From an uncultured bacterium (GTDB taxonomy: Bacteria > Cyanobacteriota > Vampirovibrionia > Gastranaerophilales > Gastranaerophilaceae): a stretch of DNA of 64,000 nt. The translations under genes and the position numbers were made by a program. Where the stretch lies: positions 1 through 64,000 of the forward strand of contig CADAJP010000004.1 in assembly GCA_902788345.1 (NCBI GenBank). The letters are read 5' to 3'. Each line of letters opens with the position of its first letter. The stretch's first letter is position 1. Positions 8,623 to 17,045 of the stretch are shown in pieces. The notes under the pieces are model-generated. The model was not told the DNA's origin. It saw only the letters and a program-made list of their open reading frames with translations, and searched no databases.

Positions 8623-9348
8623 ATGCATATAGAGGCAAAAAATCTTATTAAGATATATGGGAGCAGGAGAGTTGTAAACGACATATCATTTTCGGTTGAA
8701 AAAGGTGAAGTCGTTGGTTTGTTAGGACCTAACGGTGCAGGTAAAACTACAACTTTCTATATGGTAGTCGGTCTTGTAAAACCAAACAGGGGTACGGTGT
8801 TAATTGACGGTGAAGATATTACAACATGGCCGATGCATGAACGTGCAAAAGCCGGAGTTGGTTATTTACCGCAGGAAGCATCAAGTTTCCGCAGTTTATC
8901 CGTAGAAGATAACATAAAACTTGTTCTCCAAATGAATGATAAATTAACCGAAGATGAAAAAAAACGCAAACTTGAAGAATTGCTTGATGAATTCGGTATG
9001 ACAAAATTAAGAAAAGAAACGGCAATCTCGTTATCCGGTGGTGAACGCAGAAGGGTTGAACTTGCAAGAGCATTGGCGGCCAGTCCTGATTTTATTCTTT
9101 TGGATGAGCCGTTTACCGGTATTGACCCTATTGCTATTGGAGAAATTAAAGAAAATATCAGAAAATTATCTGTAGATAAAGGTTTGGGTGTTCTTATTAC
9201 CGACCACAATCCTAAAGCGACTCTTTCTATTACCGACAGAGCTTATGTAATATTTGACGGTCAGATTAAGATTCAGGGTAAAAGTGCTGATGTTGCAAAT
9301 GATTCTGTTGCAAAAGAATTTTACTTAGGAAAGGATTTTACTCTGTAA
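8623..9348 (+). CDS. lptB: LPS export ABC transporter ATPase LptB
   Basis: The ATPase of the LptB2FG complex, which extracts LPS from the inner membrane. Its 241 residues include Walker A (GPNGAGKTT), Q-loop (LPQEAS), the signature LSGGERRR, Walker B (FILLDEP) and the H-loop (ITDHN). The start is behind AGAGGG. The stop overlaps the ATG of the permease gene by one base (TAATG). The lptC and lptA genes two and three further downstream support LptB over other ABC ATPases. Confidence 0.95.
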   Translation: MHIEAKNLIKIYGSRRVVNDISFSVEKGEVVGLLGPNGAGKTTTFYMVVGLVKPNRGTVLIDGEDITTWPMHERAKAGVGYLPQEASSFRSLSVEDNIKLVLQMNDKLTEDEKKRKLEELLDEFGMTKLRKETAISLSGGERRRVELARALAASPDFILLDEPFTGIDPIAIGEIKENIRKLSVDKGLGVLITDHNPKATLSITDRAYVIFDGQIKIQGKSADVANDSVAKEFYLGKDFTL

Positions 9349-10466
9349 TGGATATAAAATTCCCGAAGATATCAATTTATGACAAATATATTTTCAAGCA
9401 GGTTGCATTCGCTACAATCGGTGCAATTTTATTGTTTGCAATCGTATGGATTGCTCCGGAAATACTGCTTAATACCATAAGAAGATCTCTTGAAGGTGAA
9501 TATGGTTTTAAAACTGCACTGCTGCTTTTATATTACGAAATGCCCAAAGTTTTGGATAAAGCTATTCCGGTTGGTTTATTGCTTGGGACTTTGTTTACTT
9601 TTGATAAATTGAGTAAAGATTCCGAAATGACAATATTCCGTGCAGTCGGAATGTCTTTTCAGAGGATAGTTGCACCTATTGTTGTTTTAAGTCTTATTTT
9701 TTCATCATTTTGTTTCATGCTGAAAGATAGCGGAACTCCTTATGCTGAAGGCAAATTGCGGAATATCAGAGGAGATGTTGCTATTGGGCAGTATATATAT
9801 ACTCAAAAAGATAAAGCGGGTATTCCTCTTGTTGCAGTTGTAGTTTCAAGAAGTTATGGCAGAGAACTGGAAAATGTTACGGTACTTGATTTTTCAAGCA
9901 AGGTTTATCAGGATGTTCATCAGCTTTCAAATATATATTATGCAAAAAAAGGGCATGCGTATGATGATCGCTGGGAATTGCAGGACATAACCAATTATGA
10001 AGTTTCAAATGATGGTGTGTATATTAGAACAAATCATTTGAATAAGTTGAATATACTAAATGGTGAATCTGCTTATAGAGCATATACTCTGATGGCAAAT
10101 TCATTAGTTAAAGAACGTGATATTTCGACACCAAAATTAAAACAATATTTACAATTATTAAAAACAGAAAATCTTAATGAGGAGTATGATTATATTCTCA
10201 ATAAATATTTGCAAAGATTTCAGACACCTATAATTTGTGTATTACTTGCAATATTGGGTTGTTTGCTTGGTTTCAGCAAGCCGAGAGAACAACGTTTAAT
10301 CGGTTTTACAATCGGGATAGGATGTGTATTTTTGTATTATATTACGCTTCCGTTTTTCGATATGCTTGCAGAAAAAGAAATATTATCTCCATACATAACA
10401 TCAATTGTGCCGACACTTGCATTTATGGGCGCAATATATGGATTTTACAAAATAAAGGATCTGTAA
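9348..10466 (+). CDS. LptF/LptG-family LPS export permease
   Basis: A 372-residue inner-membrane permease of the YjgP/YjgQ family. It has two N-terminal membrane helices (about 18-40 and 60-80), a third near 100-125, a ~150-residue periplasmic beta-rich region, and three C-terminal helices (about 290-370). It pairs with LptB to move LPS from the inner membrane to the LptC/LptA bridge. Only one such permease gene lies here; E. coli uses two, LptF and LptG. It may homodimerise, or a second copy may be elsewhere. It is translationally coupled to lptB. Confidence 0.88.
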   Translation: MDIKFPKISIYDKYIFKQVAFATIGAILLFAIVWIAPEILLNTIRRSLEGEYGFKTALLLLYYEMPKVLDKAIPVGLLLGTLFTFDKLSKDSEMTIFRAVGMSFQRIVAPIVVLSLIFSSFCFMLKDSGTPYAEGKLRNIRGDVAIGQYIYTQKDKAGIPLVAVVVSRSYGRELENVTVLDFSSKVYQDVHQLSNIYYAKKGHAYDDRWELQDITNYEVSNDGVYIRTNHLNKLNILNGESAYRAYTLMANSLVKERDISTPKLKQYLQLLKTENLNEEYDYILNKYLQRFQTPIICVLLAILGCLLGFSKPREQRLIGFTIGIGCVFLYYITLPFFDMLAEKEILSPYITSIVPTLAFMGAIYGFYKIKDL

Positions 10467-10467
10467 T

Positions 10468-11277
10468 ATGAGAGTCTTAAAAATATTTTTAATTCTTTTT
10501 ATGTTGTTTTTTGCTTCTAATCAGTGTTCTTTTGCGAATGATATTTCGGTTGATTATAACAACGGAATTTATCATATTGTGTTAAAGGGTGAAAAAATAA
10601 AGAAAAAAATAAGATTTATTTCCAGCGAAGATTTAATCACAAATAATGAAGCACACAAAAGAGCAGGTGCAAGATTAACGGTTAATGCCGGTTATTTTGA
10701 CCCTAAAAACGGTAAAACAATCTCTTATGTTGTTACAGACAGAAGTACAAGTGCCGATCCGCTGTTTAATCCTGCGTTGCTCGGGAATAATTTTTTTAAA
10801 AGACATTCGGCTCAAATACTAAACAGGAGTGAATTTAGAGTTTTGCAATGCGGAAATAAATACAAATATGATATAACTTCGCATAATTCCGGTATCCCTT
10901 TTGAGTGTGCATTGGTTACATCTGCACAGGCAGGACCGTTGGTTTATCCTGCACTAAAAATGGAAGAAGAAGCATTTATTGTAAAAGATGATGAGGGTAA
11001 TGTTATAAGAGAATCTGCGTCTGTTCTGCATAAAACATCAAGAACAATTATAGGTATAAAAGGGAAAGATGAATGTCATATTTTGATAATTACTGACGAA
11101 AATCCTATGGATTTATATGATGTTCAAAAGTTGTGTAAAGAATTAAATTTAGACAGAGCAATGGCATTTGACGGCGGTAGTTCAACTTCTATGAATTATA
11201 AAAAAGATATTGAAGTTATCTCAATAAAGGGTGACGGAGCCGGCAGAATGTTAAAATCTTTTATGGTTGTTTATTAA
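10468..11277 (+). CDS. Secreted phosphodiester glycosidase (NAGPA/DUF2233) family protein
   Basis: A 269-residue protein with a signal peptide (hydrophobic residues ~5-18, cleavage near FAN). The body fits the NAGPA family of phosphodiester glycosidases: ARLTVNAGYFDP near residues 71-82 and the C-terminal AMAFDGGSSTSMNY both match it. Family members cleave sugar-phosphodiester bonds, for example in exopolysaccharide or wall metabolism. The gene starts one base after the permease stop and precedes lptC, so it likely acts in the periplasm on exported glycans; the substrate is inference. An AAGGA inside the lptF/G end may serve as its ribosome binding site. Confidence 0.8.
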   Translation: MRVLKIFLILFMLFFASNQCSFANDISVDYNNGIYHIVLKGEKIKKKIRFISSEDLITNNEAHKRAGARLTVNAGYFDPKNGKTISYVVTDRSTSADPLFNPALLGNNFFKRHSAQILNRSEFRVLQCGNKYKYDITSHNSGIPFECALVTSAQAGPLVYPALKMEEEAFIVKDDEGNVIRESASVLHKTSRTIIGIKGKDECHILIITDENPMDLYDVQKLCKELNLDRAMAFDGGSSTSMNYKKDIEVISIKGDGAGRMLKSFMVVY

Positions 11278-11309
11278 GGTAAAATAACTTATTATTTCAT
11301 ACTATTTTG

Positions 11310-11345
11310 TTGTATAAAAGTGTTATTTTGTGCTAAAATTTGGGT
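11310..11345 (+). promoter_or_regulatory. Leaderless promoter of lptC
   Basis: TTGTAT (11310-11315), 18-bp spacer, extended -10 TGCTAAAAT (hexamer 11334-11339), then 6 nt (TTGGGT) to ATG 11346. No Shine-Dalgarno. It would let lptC-lptA be transcribed separately from lptB. Confidence 0.65.
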
Positions 11346-11927
11346 ATGAATATAAAAAATCTATCCAAGAAAAAACGTGTGTATCTGATGATTATTCTTG
11401 CGTTTACAGGAATTTTGCTTTGGGCGTATATTACTGCAAGAGTAATTACGCATGACTTTAACAGACAGCAGGTTTCCGGAGCTCAAGATCAGCAGCAGGC
11501 TGTTGTAAAAGGCATAATCTTGACAGAAACAAAAGATGACCACAAGTATTGGGAAGTTTATGCCGAAACGGGTAACTGGGATAGTACAAACGGAATCGCA
11601 GTTCTGAATGATGTTATTGCGAATTTCTATGAGGGCGATGACGTTTCTATGAGTTTAAAATCTTCTAAAGGGACTTATAATTCGAAAACAAAGGTAATCA
11701 CCTTATATGAAAAAACCTTTATCGTAATTGATGGCGGAATTACTTTGAATGCCGACAAATTAACTTATGTAGATTCTAAAACTCCGATAATTGCAGAGGG
11801 GCATATAAAAGTAAGAAAGGATAATGCTTTAATTTCTACTGCTGATAAAATTGTTATCAGTCCGGATTATGATAATTTTAAAATAATTGGTAATACTGTT
11901 TCTAAGGTATATGAGGATAAAAAATAA
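11346..11927 (+). CDS. lptC: LPS export system protein LptC
   Basis: The start was set at ATG 11346; an upstream in-frame TTG at 11340 overlaps the -10 region. The 193-residue protein has one N-terminal membrane helix (YLMIILAFTGILLWAYI) and a periplasmic beta-jellyroll of OstA-like strands, ending in TADKIVISPDYDNFKIIGN. LptC docks LptB2FG to the LptA bridge. Sequence conservation in LptC is low, so the call rests on size, topology and position directly before lptA. The stop overlaps the lptA ATG by one base (TAATG). Confidence 0.85.
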   Translation: MNIKNLSKKKRVYLMIILAFTGILLWAYITARVITHDFNRQQVSGAQDQQQAVVKGIILTETKDDHKYWEVYAETGNWDSTNGIAVLNDVIANFYEGDDVSMSLKSSKGTYNSKTKVITLYEKTFIVIDGGITLNADKLTYVDSKTPIIAEGHIKVRKDNALISTADKIVISPDYDNFKIIGNTVSKVYEDKK

Positions 11928-12907
11928 TGAAAAAGATATTAACTGTTTTGACAGCTTTATTACTGTTCACAGGTATTGTGGTTCAGGCTTCCGATTTGAT
12001 TATTGAATCAAAAAGCCAAACCTTCAAAGAAGAAGAAAATAAAATTAAGTTCAATGGGGATGTAAAAGTAAAAATTGACGATTTAAAAGTTGTCGGTGAT
12101 AGTGCCGATGTTAATATGACAGAAGATCAAAAACTTGATACTGCAACATTTTATGATAAACCATATGCTTTTGAAATCAAAAAGAATAAAAAACGTGAAG
12201 TAAAAGCAAATATTTTAAAGGTTTCTTTAATTACAAAAATCGTAAGAGCTGAAGGTGATACACAATCAATTGTTTTTGACGGTAAAACTCCTGTGGTTGT
12301 AATAAATGCAAATGTTCAGGAATATAATACAAAAACAGGCGTTATGACCGCAACAGGTGCTGTTACAATGTTATATAAGGATATTGAAACATTCTCTAAT
12401 GAAGCAGAAATTACTACAGATAAAAATGGTGACTTAAAAAGACTTGTTCTTATTGGCAATGCAAGAGTAAAACAGGAAAATAACGAATCTTTTGCGGATA
12501 AATTTATTTATGATGCTCCGACAGGAAATATTAAAGCATACGGTCATACGACTTCAAATGCTACAATGGATAGCGGAGAAAAAATGGTGTTAAAATCTGC
12601 TTTTCAGGAATATAATCAAAAACGTTCCGTTTACAATGCAAGCGGTAATGTAAGAATTTGGTATCAGGATTATTATGCTGCAGGACCAAAAGTTACATTG
12701 TATCCTGATTCAACTTCTGCAGGGAAGCCGAATGAAGCTTATTTTGTCGGTCGTTCAAGTATTACACAGGGCGTAAGAACTATCTATGCAGACAGAATAA
12801 AGATGAAGATGAAGCCAAAAAGTTTTGATGCTCAGGGTAACACAAGAACAGTTATCAAAAATATCGGCAGCGGAAGTGAAGATGACTCAATGACATTAGG
12901 TCTATAA
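11927..12907 (+). CDS. lptA: LPS transport periplasmic protein LptA (OstA-like)
   Basis: A 326-residue secreted protein with a signal peptide (cleavage near VQA-SD). It has repeated OstA/LptA-type beta strands such as ESKSQTFKEEENKIKFNGDV, GDSADVNM, MTATGAVTML and YNASGNVRI. LptA forms the periplasmic bridge carrying LPS to LptD at the outer membrane. It is about twice as long as E. coli LptA (~185 aa), implying two OstA-like modules or a longer bridge segment, as is common outside proteobacteria. It is translationally coupled to lptC and followed by a terminator. Confidence 0.87.
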   Translation: MKKILTVLTALLLFTGIVVQASDLIIESKSQTFKEEENKIKFNGDVKVKIDDLKVVGDSADVNMTEDQKLDTATFYDKPYAFEIKKNKKREVKANILKVSLITKIVRAEGDTQSIVFDGKTPVVVINANVQEYNTKTGVMTATGAVTMLYKDIETFSNEAEITTDKNGDLKRLVLIGNARVKQENNESFADKFIYDAPTGNIKAYGHTTSNATMDSGEKMVLKSAFQEYNQKRSVYNASGNVRIWYQDYYAAGPKVTLYPDSTSAGKPNEAYFVGRSSITQGVRTIYADRIKMKMKPKSFDAQGNTRTVIKNIGSGSEDDSMTLGL

Positions 12908-12912
12908 TAATA

Positions 12913-12943
12913 AAAAAGCCGGCATGATAATGCCGGCTTTTTT
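12913..12943 (+). terminator. Bidirectional terminator between lptA and the 12959 gene
   Basis: Perfect stem AAAAAGCCGGCA / TGCCGGCTTTTT with a 6-nt loop (TGATAA) and A/T runs on both sides; serves the two converging genes. Confidence 0.9.
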
Positions 12944-12958
12944 GTATATTTATTTTGT

Positions 12959-13300
12959 TTAGTTCGTTTTTACATTTTGGCTTTTATATTCAATCCCCAT
13001 TTCTTTAAGGGTTTTGATAAAGTTTTCTGCACATAATCTTTGAGCATCCGGAGGGACTATTCTCAAAATTTCAACGGTTTTAGATATAATAGGGTCTTTA
13101 TCATACCATCTGTTATTTGCATTAACCGGTTTAACCATTGCATAAAATTTATCAATAGTTTCTTTAGAAACTTTTTCTTCAATTTTTTGCAAGAATACTT
13201 CAGCTTGAGCTTTTAATTCTGTCTGATAGTTTCTTAAAAGGTCAATTACTTCCAGTAATAACGGGTCATGGTCATACCAGCGTTTATATGTAGGACTCAT
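12959..13300 (-). CDS. Small protein with duplicated RWYDxDP motif
   Basis: A 113-residue protein made of two similar halves. Each begins with RWYD-x-DP (KRWYDHDPLL near residue 6, NRWYDKDPII near residue 62) followed by a helix. It looks like an internal duplication of a ~55-residue helical unit. Function is unknown; it is soluble with no signal peptide. The start is behind a strong GGAGG, and its first 17 bases overlap the 3' end of murA, so it is the last gene of that operon. Confidence 0.75.
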   Translation of the reverse strand: MSPTYKRWYDHDPLLLEVIDLLRNYQTELKAQAEVFLQKIEEKVSKETIDKFYAMVKPVNANNRWYDKDPIISKTVEILRIVPPDAQRLCAENFIKTLKEMGIEYKSQNVKTN

Positions 13301-14603
13301 TATGTGTAGCCTCCGTAAGGTTTGTTTGGGAATTGTCGTCTCTTCTTTCTATTTTCCCTCCCAACAATCTTATCTTATTTTCAAAGTTTTCGTATCCTCT
13401 ATCTATATGATGTATTTTTTCAACGATAGATTCTCCCTCTGCCATAAGTGCTGCCACTACCAATGCGGCTCCGGCTCTGAGGTCACTTGCAGTAAGATTT
13501 GTACCGGAAAGTTTTTTTACACCTTTGATTATTGCATGATTTCTGTCTTGGTGAATGTCTGCTCCCATTCTGTTTAAATCAGGAACCTGCATAAATCTGT
13601 TTTCATAAAGACTTTCAGTGATGATACCTACTCCGTTAGAAGTTGTTAAAAGCACCATTGCCATAGACTGTAAATCAGTCGGAAATCCCGGATATGGCTG
13701 TGTTATGAAATTTATTGAATTTAATCTTCCCTTGCAGGATACTTCCATAGATGTCGGGTCAACAAGTTTAATATTTGCACCCATTTTAAGCAGTTTATTT
13801 GTAAAGAAGGTTAAATGTGCCGGATAAATATTTCTGATAATTCCTTTACCTTTAGTTGCAATGATTGCACTCATATATGTTCCTGCTTCAATTCTGTCAG
13901 GAATTGTAGTGTATTCAATTGAATGCAGGTGTTCTTGTTTTACACCGTTAATGATAATTTCAGAGGTACCTGCGCCGTTGACATCAGCCCCCATTGTATT
14001 AAGGAAGTTTGCCAAATCAATAATTTCAGGTTCTTGTGCCGCATTTTGAATTCTTGTAGATCCTTCGGCAAGAACTGATGCAAGCATTATATTTTCTGTT
14101 GCCCCAACTGATGGGATATCAAGATAAACTTCTGCACCGGTTAATTTATTTGCTTTTGCAATAACGTATCCGTTTTCAATTTTAATTTTAGCTCCAAGTG
14201 CTTCCAAACCTTTAATGTGGAAGTCAACACGTCTTTCACCGATTGCACATCCGCCCGGCATTGCGACTTTTGCTTCTCTGCAACGGGAAACCAATGCTCC
14301 CAAAACTACAAAAGATGCTCTCATTTTGCTTACAAGTTCATAAGTAGCTGTAACACTTGTCAATTCTGTTGCGTCAATGACTACTGATTTTTCTTCCCTG
14401 TTATAATCAATTTTTGCCCCAAGCTGTTCAACCACTTTGAGCATAATATCTACGTCTGTAAGTTCAGGGACATTGTATATTTTTGTAGAACCCTTAACTA
14501 ATAGTGCTGCAGCGATAAGTTTCAGTACGGAGTTCTTTGCTCCGCCTATTTGTACTTCGCCTTTAAGCTGTGTTCCGCCTTTTATATAAAATTTTTCGGT
14601 CAA
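13284..14603 (-). CDS. murA: UDP-N-acetylglucosamine 1-carboxyvinyltransferase MurA
   Basis: First committed step of peptidoglycan synthesis: transfers enolpyruvate from PEP to UDP-GlcNAc in the cytoplasm. The start was set at TTG 14603 because GGAGG lies just upstream and the protein then begins with the family's usual N-terminus (FYIKGGTQLKGEVQIGGAKN). A longer frame from 14654 has no matching site. The 439-residue length is normal. The catalytic Cys is in PGGCAIGERRVDFH. Lys and Arg active-site regions (GGAKNSVLKL, RASFVVLG) are present. It is co-transcribed with the small RWYD protein. Confidence 0.95.
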   Translation of the reverse strand: MTEKFYIKGGTQLKGEVQIGGAKNSVLKLIAAALLVKGSTKIYNVPELTDVDIMLKVVEQLGAKIDYNREEKSVVIDATELTSVTATYELVSKMRASFVVLGALVSRCREAKVAMPGGCAIGERRVDFHIKGLEALGAKIKIENGYVIAKANKLTGAEVYLDIPSVGATENIMLASVLAEGSTRIQNAAQEPEIIDLANFLNTMGADVNGAGTSEIIINGVKQEHLHSIEYTTIPDRIEAGTYMSAIIATKGKGIIRNIYPAHLTFFTNKLLKMGANIKLVDPTSMEVSCKGRLNSINFITQPYPGFPTDLQSMAMVLLTTSNGVGIITESLYENRFMQVPDLNRMGADIHQDRNHAIIKGVKKLSGTNLTASDLRAGAALVVAALMAEGESIVEKIHHIDRGYENFENKIRLLGGKIERRDDNSQTNLTEATHNESYI

Positions 14604-14696
14604 TTTTTCCTCCAAGTGTGGAATAAATATATCATCACATATATCATAATACAATCAGATTGTTTTAGTGTAAATAAATTAAAATATGTAAAGTTT

Positions 14697-15515
14697 TTAT
14701 ATACTTTTTATTCTCATTTTCATTCCTGTTTTAATTATTTTGTTGATAAAATCCTGTGGCAGAAGTGAAAGTATTTGCGCAAATTTTGCGTCTGCCCCTA
14801 TAGTATATGAGCTTTTCGGATTTTTTAATTTATCTATTTTAGCAATAAGTTTTGCAACTTTATTTACGGGAAGTCCTTTTGTAGAATTTTTTAGTGCATT
14901 ATTTTTTATAAATTCAAGTTCGGATTTGTATTCTTCGCAGTTGTTTATAGATTTTAAGTTCGCTTCAACGGATGTTTCCCAGATAGGAGTTGCTATAACA
15001 CCCGGTTTGACAGATACAATCTTTAGATTTTTGTGGTTTTCAATGCCGAGAGCATTAAAGAATATATCAAGAGCTCTTTTGGATGCACAGTATGGGCTAA
15101 TAAACGGGAATTGACCAAAACTTGCCATAGAGCTTATATTGATTATTTTTGAATTATCAAGTAAATCCATAAGATTTTGTGTAAATTCCAAATGAGAAAA
15201 AGTATTTATATCAAACTGTTCTTTAAGTCTTTTAATTTCGATTTTTTCTATTGGGCCGGCTGTTACGCTTCCTGCAACATTTATGAGAGTGTCAATGTGT
15301 TGAATTTTTGTTTTAAGATATTGTGCAGTTTTTATTATAGAATCGCTGTCATTCATATCCATATAAAAATATGAAATATTTTCCGGGTGGTTTTGAGGAA
15401 CTTTGTTTTCATTTCTGTAGCCTGCAAAGATAATATTTGTTTTATCTTTGGCAAGTTCTTCCGTTATAGCTTTTCCGATTCCTGATGTCGAACCTGTTAT
15501 TACATATGTTTTCAT
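14697..15515 (-). CDS. Short-chain dehydrogenase/reductase
   Basis: A 272-residue SDR with the nucleotide-binding TGSTSGIG at the N-terminus, a cofactor-region NVAGS, the catalytic Ser in NISSM, and the YxxxK active site YCASK. The start was set at ATG 15515 behind AAGGGTG; a GTG at 15527 is within that site. It likely reduces or oxidises a hydroxyl/carbonyl substrate with NAD(P)(H); the substrate cannot be told. It lies between murA and the HNH-like gene with gaps at both sides, so an operon is not obvious. Confidence 0.85.
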   Translation of the reverse strand: MKTYVITGSTSGIGKAITEELAKDKTNIIFAGYRNENKVPQNHPENISYFYMDMNDSDSIIKTAQYLKTKIQHIDTLINVAGSVTAGPIEKIEIKRLKEQFDINTFSHLEFTQNLMDLLDNSKIINISSMASFGQFPFISPYCASKRALDIFFNALGIENHKNLKIVSVKPGVIATPIWETSVEANLKSINNCEEYKSELEFIKNNALKNSTKGLPVNKVAKLIAKIDKLKNPKSSYTIGADAKFAQILSLLPQDFINKIIKTGMKMRIKSI

Positions 15516-15574
15516 AAAAATTTTCACCCTTCCCTATAAAACATGTTAGTAAAAACTTTTTTTTAAAACAATAT

Positions 15575-16954
15575 TTAATTTATAACTTCGTTACTAATAT
15601 TTGCATCTTTGTAAAATTTTGATATATCTAAATTTATTTGACCTTTAGATTCTTTATAAATAGTATTTTTAAATTCTTCAATGTATTTAGGATTAATTTT
15701 GTATTTATCAAATACCCCCTGATGATACAGGTCAATAAGTCTGTTGACATACATTTGGCAATAGTATGGTGTATTCGGTCGGAGTTTTAATTGTTCCGTA
15801 AAATCAATGCTTTTACGCATAGAATTTTCTCTTGTTGTAGCACCTGCAAAATTTGCCATAACATCTGCTCCGCCTTCTGATTTTGGGAAAATATGCTCTA
15901 CTGATGCAAGATAAGGCCACAAAATTCTTGAAGCGATTTTTTCTGATGGCTCATTTGAAATTTTGACCATATATGCTGAAAAATCATGCGAAGATGATGG
16001 GAGCTTAAATGCTTCCTGCATAATGTCAATTTTCTTTTCCTGCGGTAAATCATCAATTATTCTGCCTAAATCGTATAAAAATGATTTACGTGAAAAAGGT
16101 GCAATAATTTCTTTTTTTGTCAGCCTTGCTTTTGATGTGCCAATCAATTCCTGCAGCTCTTTATTGTTTTTAAGCACAGATTTTTTCAAAATCCAATCAA
16201 GCATTCCTATTACTTTAATTTGATTATTTATGGTTTTATCATTTGTGGTATTATTTAGCCTTTTTGACTCTTTTAACAGTTTATTCATTGTCTTTTTGCT
16301 TTTTAAATCATTTTCACCGGTGACAATTTTATCTTTTATTTTTGCAAGTTTATACTTAAATTCGTATGAAGAAAAAGGTATTAAAATAGGTCTTTCGTTA
16401 AGCCTTTTGTCTGTTTCTGCCATAAGAATTTCAAATTTGTCTTTATAATTTTGCGGCAAGTCTTTAAAATTTTCCTTAATATTTCTGAAGATTCCGCTTT
16501 GTTTTTTTCTTAAATCTCTTCTGTAAACGGGTTCTATTTCTTTTAGCAAATCGTGGATATTCATTTGCGGATGTATTTTAGAACGTGCGGAAATTATGCC
16601 TGTAATTCTTTCTTCATCTCCTGATAGTGTACCTTTATAATGTGATAATAGCTCTGCGACTTCTTTTGATGGTTTTTCAAAGACTCCGCTTTTTATGAGC
16701 CTTGAAAAATGCTTTGGATCTATCATTGTTTTTCCGCTGTAAATACATGGTAAATCGTATTTGAATAATATTCTCAGCTTTGATGAATTTTGTATAGAGG
16801 TAAACGCAACGGGGTAGTAATATGGCATTGCAGAAAGATTATCAATACATTTGTATTTATCAAGAGAAACGGAATTGCTCAAACTACGTTTCATTTTTCC
16901 GTAATTTGAGTCATTACCATATACACCGTTGAGACTTATCGCAGGAACTTTCAT
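15575..16954 (-). CDS. HNH-nuclease-like protein with large helical insertion and N-terminal FTS motif
   Basis: A 459-residue protein. The N-terminus is Asn/Tyr/Ser-rich and carries PVAFTS at residues 48-53, shared in form with three other proteins here. Residues 69-77 (PCIYSGKTM) resemble the first strand of Cas9/HNH_4-type HNH domains (CLYSGK/CLYTGK). The second half of such a domain appears only near residues 353-382: EHIFPKSEGG, then MANFAG and RENSMRKS, with likely catalytic His354 and Asn368. About 280 mostly helical, Lys-rich residues separate the halves. No RuvC domain or CRISPR array is present. Endonuclease activity is inference from these motifs. Confidence 0.6.
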   Translation of the reverse strand: MKVPAISLNGVYGNDSNYGKMKRSLSNSVSLDKYKCIDNLSAMPYYYPVAFTSIQNSSKLRILFKYDLPCIYSGKTMIDPKHFSRLIKSGVFEKPSKEVAELLSHYKGTLSGDEERITGIISARSKIHPQMNIHDLLKEIEPVYRRDLRKKQSGIFRNIKENFKDLPQNYKDKFEILMAETDKRLNERPILIPFSSYEFKYKLAKIKDKIVTGENDLKSKKTMNKLLKESKRLNNTTNDKTINNQIKVIGMLDWILKKSVLKNNKELQELIGTSKARLTKKEIIAPFSRKSFLYDLGRIIDDLPQEKKIDIMQEAFKLPSSSHDFSAYMVKISNEPSEKIASRILWPYLASVEHIFPKSEGGADVMANFAGATTRENSMRKSIDFTEQLKLRPNTPYYCQMYVNRLIDLYHQGVFDKYKINPKYIEEFKNTIYKESKGQINLDISKFYKDANISNEVIN

Positions 16955-16969
16955 TGCTCTATGCCTACA

Positions 16970-16999
16970 ATTTTACCACTGCTTAAAATAACGGTACAA
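16970..16999 (-). promoter_or_regulatory. Promoter of the HNH-like gene
   Basis: Minus strand: TTGTAC (16994-16999), 18-bp spacer, TAAAAT (16970-16975) with an upstream TGG extended -10. About 15 nt separate the -10 from the ATG, so a short leader is expected. Confidence 0.5.
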
Positions 17000-17045
17000 T
17001 TTGTTAAAAACTTTAATATATCAAGTAATAACTTTTGTTTAAAAT

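Noticed and set aside
11340..11927. TTG start for lptC at 11340
   Set aside because: It lies inside the -10/+1 region of the predicted promoter and adds only two residues; ATG 11346 fits the leaderless geometry.
13302..14049. Several open frames opposite murA
   Set aside because: They are shadows of the murA frame with no ribosome binding sites and no recognisable proteins.
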